Made by a program: the position numbers and the translations under genes
Notes under the pieces: generated by a model
What the model saw: the letters and a program-made list of their open reading frames with translations, nothing else
Told to the model about the DNA's origin: nothing
The model's database searches: none
Part shown: positions 7,521 to 9,168 of the stretch, one piece after another
Layout: every line of letters begins with the position of its first letter
Position numbering within the stretch: the stretch's first letter is position 1
From: Bacteroidaceae bacterium
GTDB taxonomy: Bacteria; Bacteroidota; Bacteroidia; Bacteroidales; Muribaculaceae
Reading direction: 5' to 3'
NCBI GenBank assembly: GCA_021768245.1
Contig: JAETNO010000042.1
Coordinates: forward strand, 1-9,168
Length of the DNA: 9,168 nucleotides

Positions 7521-8170
7521 TATTCAATTGTAATTTCTCCGAATGATTCCGGGCGATGGAAGTCTGGAGTAGGGGAGTCGATTGGTGCCCAACTGAGGAA
7601 ATGAGGTTGAGATGTTCCCGAGGCACATTTATAGAAATTACCTTTCATCCTTATTTTATGACTGTCAGCCTTGATTCCGATAAGCGAAAGAGGGATGACC
7701 ACGAGAAGGTCCCAGGTGAACAATCCTTCGATTTCATGGAACGGACGCCTGCCGCAGGAGGGTATTACGGATATTTGTTCAATCTCTGCGTCGGAAAGTA
7801 GGCTTGTGGTTCTTCCTACTGTCCTGTGTTCGCCTTTTATGGTGCCTATGCAGTTGAATTCAAAACTCCAGTAATCAGCCTTATCTACGTCAGGCTGCAA
7901 ATATAGCATGACGCATGAGTCCTCATGAACCGGAGAGTTGTTTTCATAGTTCATCGCACGGAGAAAGTTACACCTGACGAAAAAATTCACGTAGATATAT
8001 TTCCCGGAGTGCGCTGTTGTGAAGGTCGTCAATGGATGATAGGGATATTCGGCCCAGTTCAGTTCGCTGATACTATGGCGCACACCTGCCGATTCGAGCC
8101 GGTTGAACACGGCATCGGCATTTAGGCAGTCGAGTTCTGCGATGTAGGGGATTGTGAGTTCCTTTGTCAT
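7520..8170 (-). CDS. Cytosolic CBM9-like (DOMON-fold) protein of unknown function
   Basis: 216 residues. I recognise it as a carbohydrate-binding family 9-like protein of a type I associate with Bacteroidales, a beta-sandwich module. Seen: LNWAEYPYHP (37-46), EDSCVMLYL (83-91), FEFNCIGT (103-110), NFYKCA (178-183), HFLSWAPI (190-197) and PDFHRPESFGEI (202-213), the order and spacing expected for the family. Many members have Glu after SCV; here it is Met88. No signal peptide or lipobox is present, so it should stay in the cytoplasm, and it carries no catalytic domain; the ligand is unknown. The start MTKELTIPYIAEL is chosen over an in-frame ATG at 8191 because it fits the family and gives a one-base gap after the stop of the upstream transporter (TAG-T-ATG), which suggests translational coupling. 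The family name rests on fold similarity and does not prove sugar binding. Confidence 0.8.
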   Translation of the reverse strand: MTKELTIPYIAELDCLNADAVFNRLESAGVRHSISELNWAEYPYHPLTTFTTAHSGKYIYVNFFVRCNFLRAMNYENNSPVHEDSCVMLYLQPDVDKADYWSFEFNCIGTIKGEHRTVGRTTSLLSDAEIEQISVIPSCGRRPFHEIEGLFTWDLLVVIPLSLIGIKADSHKIRMKGNFYKCASGTSQPHFLSWAPIDSPTPDFHRPESFGEITIE

Positions 8171-8171
8171 A

Positions 8172-8798
8172 CTAACGTTCAAAAAAGACATCCATGATTC
8201 CGGTCACAAACCCTATTGCCCCCATTATCATGATAACCGCTGCTAAAATGCGGTTTAGCAGCCACATCGAGCGTATGTTGAAGTGACGTCTCACCTTGTT
8301 GACAAAGTAAGTCACTCCAAACCACCATAAGACTGCGCCAAGGAATATCGAGATATAGCCCGCGACATAATGGTAGGCCATGAATTCAGGAGCCAGGAAA
8401 CTGAAACGGGCAAAAAGTCCGATGATAAAGAAGAGGATCAGAGGGTTGGAGAAAGTAAAAAGGAAACCTGTGCCGAAGTCTTTCCAATAGCTACCGGTCT
8501 GCATGGATGATGGCTGCAGGGCTCTCGATGGATTGGCTCCGAAAAGATAGGCTGCATAGACTATGAGGACTATCGAGCCGATGACTTGTAGCACACTTTG
8601 GTTTGACTGTATGAAATCTGTGACGAACGAAAGTCCGAGTCCCGTAAGCAGACAGTAAATCAAATCGCTGAGGCCTGCTCCGACTCCGGTGAAAAAGGCC
8701 GGCCAACGTCCGCGGTTGAGTGTCCGTTGTATGCACAGCATACCTATCGGTCCCATCGGGGCCGACACAAGGATGCCTATAAGCAATCCGCGAAACAT
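8172..8798 (-). CDS. LysE/RhtB-family inner-membrane transporter
   Basis: 208 residues, typical for LysE/RhtB/CadD-type exporters. Six hydrophobic helices are readable at about 4-24, 37-58, 67-87, 113-133, 144-167 and 180-203. The family signature in helix 1 is GILVSAPMGPIG (8-19), and FSNPLILFF (116-124) carries the conserved Asn-Pro of helix 4. Family members export amino acids such as lysine, threonine or homoserine; the substrate here cannot be read from sequence. The start at MFRGLLIG is chosen because it places the first helix at the N-terminus and because the predicted transcript start (about 8819-8820) lies downstream of a longer in-frame ATG at 8855. It is first in a two-gene unit with the CBM9-like gene, one base apart. 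Confidence 0.86.
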   Translation of the reverse strand: MFRGLLIGILVSAPMGPIGMLCIQRTLNRGRWPAFFTGVGAGLSDLIYCLLTGLGLSFVTDFIQSNQSVLQVIGSIVLIVYAAYLFGANPSRALQPSSMQTGSYWKDFGTGFLFTFSNPLILFFIIGLFARFSFLAPEFMAYHYVAGYISIFLGAVLWWFGVTYFVNKVRRHFNIRSMWLLNRILAAVIMIMGAIGFVTGIMDVFFER

Positions 8799-8825
8799 TA
8801 TTACAGGCAAGTGTATCACGAATTG

Positions 8826-8856
8826 CAAAGTTACAAAAACCCTCTGAGGGCACAAA
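8826..8856 (-). promoter_or_regulatory. Bacteroidota-type promoter of the LysE-family/CBM9-like pair
   Basis: On the minus strand, TTTG (8856-8853) and TAACTTTG (8833-8826) are 19 bases apart, a full match to the Bacteroidota consensus. Transcription would start near 8819-8820, leaving a leader of about 20 bases before the ATG at 8798. This supports the shorter start of the transporter gene. Confidence 0.75.
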
Positions 8857-8870
8857 ATTTATCTTTCCAT

Positions 8871-8902
8871 TTTGTGAATCACGAAATAAATCCTTAACTT
8901 TG
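8871..8902 (+). promoter_or_regulatory. Bacteroidota-type promoter of tRNA-Arg
   Basis: TTTG (8871-8874) and TAACTTTG (8895-8902) are 20 bases apart and match the phylum consensus fully. Transcription would start near 8909, about 78 bases upstream of the mature tRNA, leaving a leader for RNase P to remove. The promoter lies back to back with that of the transporter gene; the two -33 elements are only 14 bases apart. Confidence 0.7.
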
Positions 8903-8986
8903 CCGACGCAAATGCAAAATACCACCGGAAATTCATTTTTTAGTGAATCCTTAACGGACAAATTTTGTATAATTAAGAAAAAGGTC

Positions 8987-9060
8987 GGTCCGGTAGCTCA
9001 GCTGGATAGAGCATCTGCCTTCTAAGCAGACGGTCATGCGTTCGAGTCGCATCCGGATCA
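8987..9060 (+). tRNA. tRNA-Arg with anticodon UCU
   Basis: A complete 74-base cloverleaf. The acceptor arm pairs 8987-8993 with 9053-9059 (one G-T pair). The D stem is 8996-8999 with 9009-9012. The anticodon stem is 9014-9018 with 9026-9030, with loop CTTCTAA giving anticodon TCT at 9021-9023, which reads AGA and AGG. The variable loop has five bases. The T stem is 9036-9040 with 9048-9052 around TTCGAGT. The discriminator is A9060. The next bases are CAG, so CCA is not encoded and must be added after transcription. Confidence 0.97.
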
Positions 9061-9064
9061 CAGA

Positions 9065-9091
9065 AGGGTCACTTTTCAGTGGCCCTTTTTT
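9065..9091 (+). terminator. Intrinsic terminator of tRNA-Arg
   Basis: AGGGTCAC (9065-9072) pairs with GTGGCCCT (9079-9086), an 8-bp stem with one T-G pair and a TTTTCA loop, followed directly by a T-run to 9091. It starts 4 bases after the tRNA discriminator base, so the tRNA transcript carries no further gene. Confidence 0.9.
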
Positions 9092-9168
9092 CATGCCTGT
9101 AAGTGACTGATGTGCAAGTGTTAGCAATTTTATAAAATCTTGATTTAGAAAGATTTAGCACAAACAAT

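Noticed and set aside
8171..8191. Upstream ATG of the CBM9-like gene at 8191
   Set aside because: It adds seven residues overlapping the transporter gene; the family N-terminus MTKELTIPYI starts at 8170.
8799..8855. 19-residue upstream extension of the LysE-family gene
   Set aside because: It spans the promoter -7 element and the predicted transcript start, and the first helix with the family signature starts properly at 8798.
8491..8961. Alternative-frame minus-strand frame of 156 codons overlapping the transporter
   Set aside because: It overlaps the transporter, both promoters and the divergent region, and has no domain; the transporter frame shows six clear helices.
9140..9160. Small inverted repeat AAATCTT/AAGATTT near the right edge
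   Set aside because: It is a short AT-only stem, likely by chance, with no adjacent gene to relate it to.
9041..9168. Possible integration site at the 3' end of tRNA-Arg
   Set aside because: tRNA-Arg genes often serve as attachment sites, but no integrase, duplicated tRNA 3' end or other mobile gene is visible within the window.

Overview
This window looks like an ordinary chromosomal housekeeping segment from a Bacteroidota bacterium, most likely order Bacteroidales. The gut family Muribaculaceae is a guess. The evidence is: promoter motifs of the Bacteroidota type (TTTG at -33, 19-20 bases, then TAnnTTTG at -7) ahead of several genes; start codons with no clear Shine-Dalgarno sequence; a lipoprotein combining TPR, PD40, carboxypeptidase-regulatory-like and OmpA domains; and a cytosolic CBM9-like protein of a kind I associate with Bacteroidales.

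Layout from left to right. Bases 1-198 hold no gene, but contain two GC-rich hairpins (10-26 and 58-80) and the terminator of typA (118-180). On the minus strand are typA/bipA (1998 to 199), a ribosome-associated GTPase, and upstream of it a PorE-like OmpA-family lipoprotein (4112 to 2148). Diverging from the lipoprotein, on the plus strand, is pta (4222-5238), then ackA (5292-6494) and ddh (6566-7462). A strong promoter lies in front of pta, and a 14-position imperfect hairpin lies between ackA and ddh. A terminator at 7487-7513 separates ddh from a convergent minus-strand pair: a LysE-family transporter (8798 to 8172), followed one base later by a CBM9-like protein (8170 to 7520). A divergent promoter region (8826-8902) serves this pair on one side and a tRNA-Arg(UCU) gene (8987-9060) on the other. 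The tRNA gene is followed by a clear terminator. The last 77 bases (9092-9168) are AT-rich, and I see no gene in them.

How the genes work together: Pta and AckA convert acetyl-CoA to acetate with ATP formation, the standard acetogenic fermentation branch of gut Bacteroidales. Ddh makes meso-diaminopimelate, the peptidoglycan cross-linking residue and lysine precursor. The OmpA domain of the lipoprotein carries the Asp/Arg pair that binds this same residue in the cell wall. TypA is a translation and ribosome-assembly GTPase. The transporter and CBM9-like pair has no assigned substrate.

I found no mobile element, CRISPR array, toxin-antitoxin or defence locus, and no clearly undescribed system. 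The points most worth checking are the one-base-spaced transporter/CBM9-like pair, the hairpin between ackA and ddh, and the edge hairpins, which may belong to a dispersed repeat.
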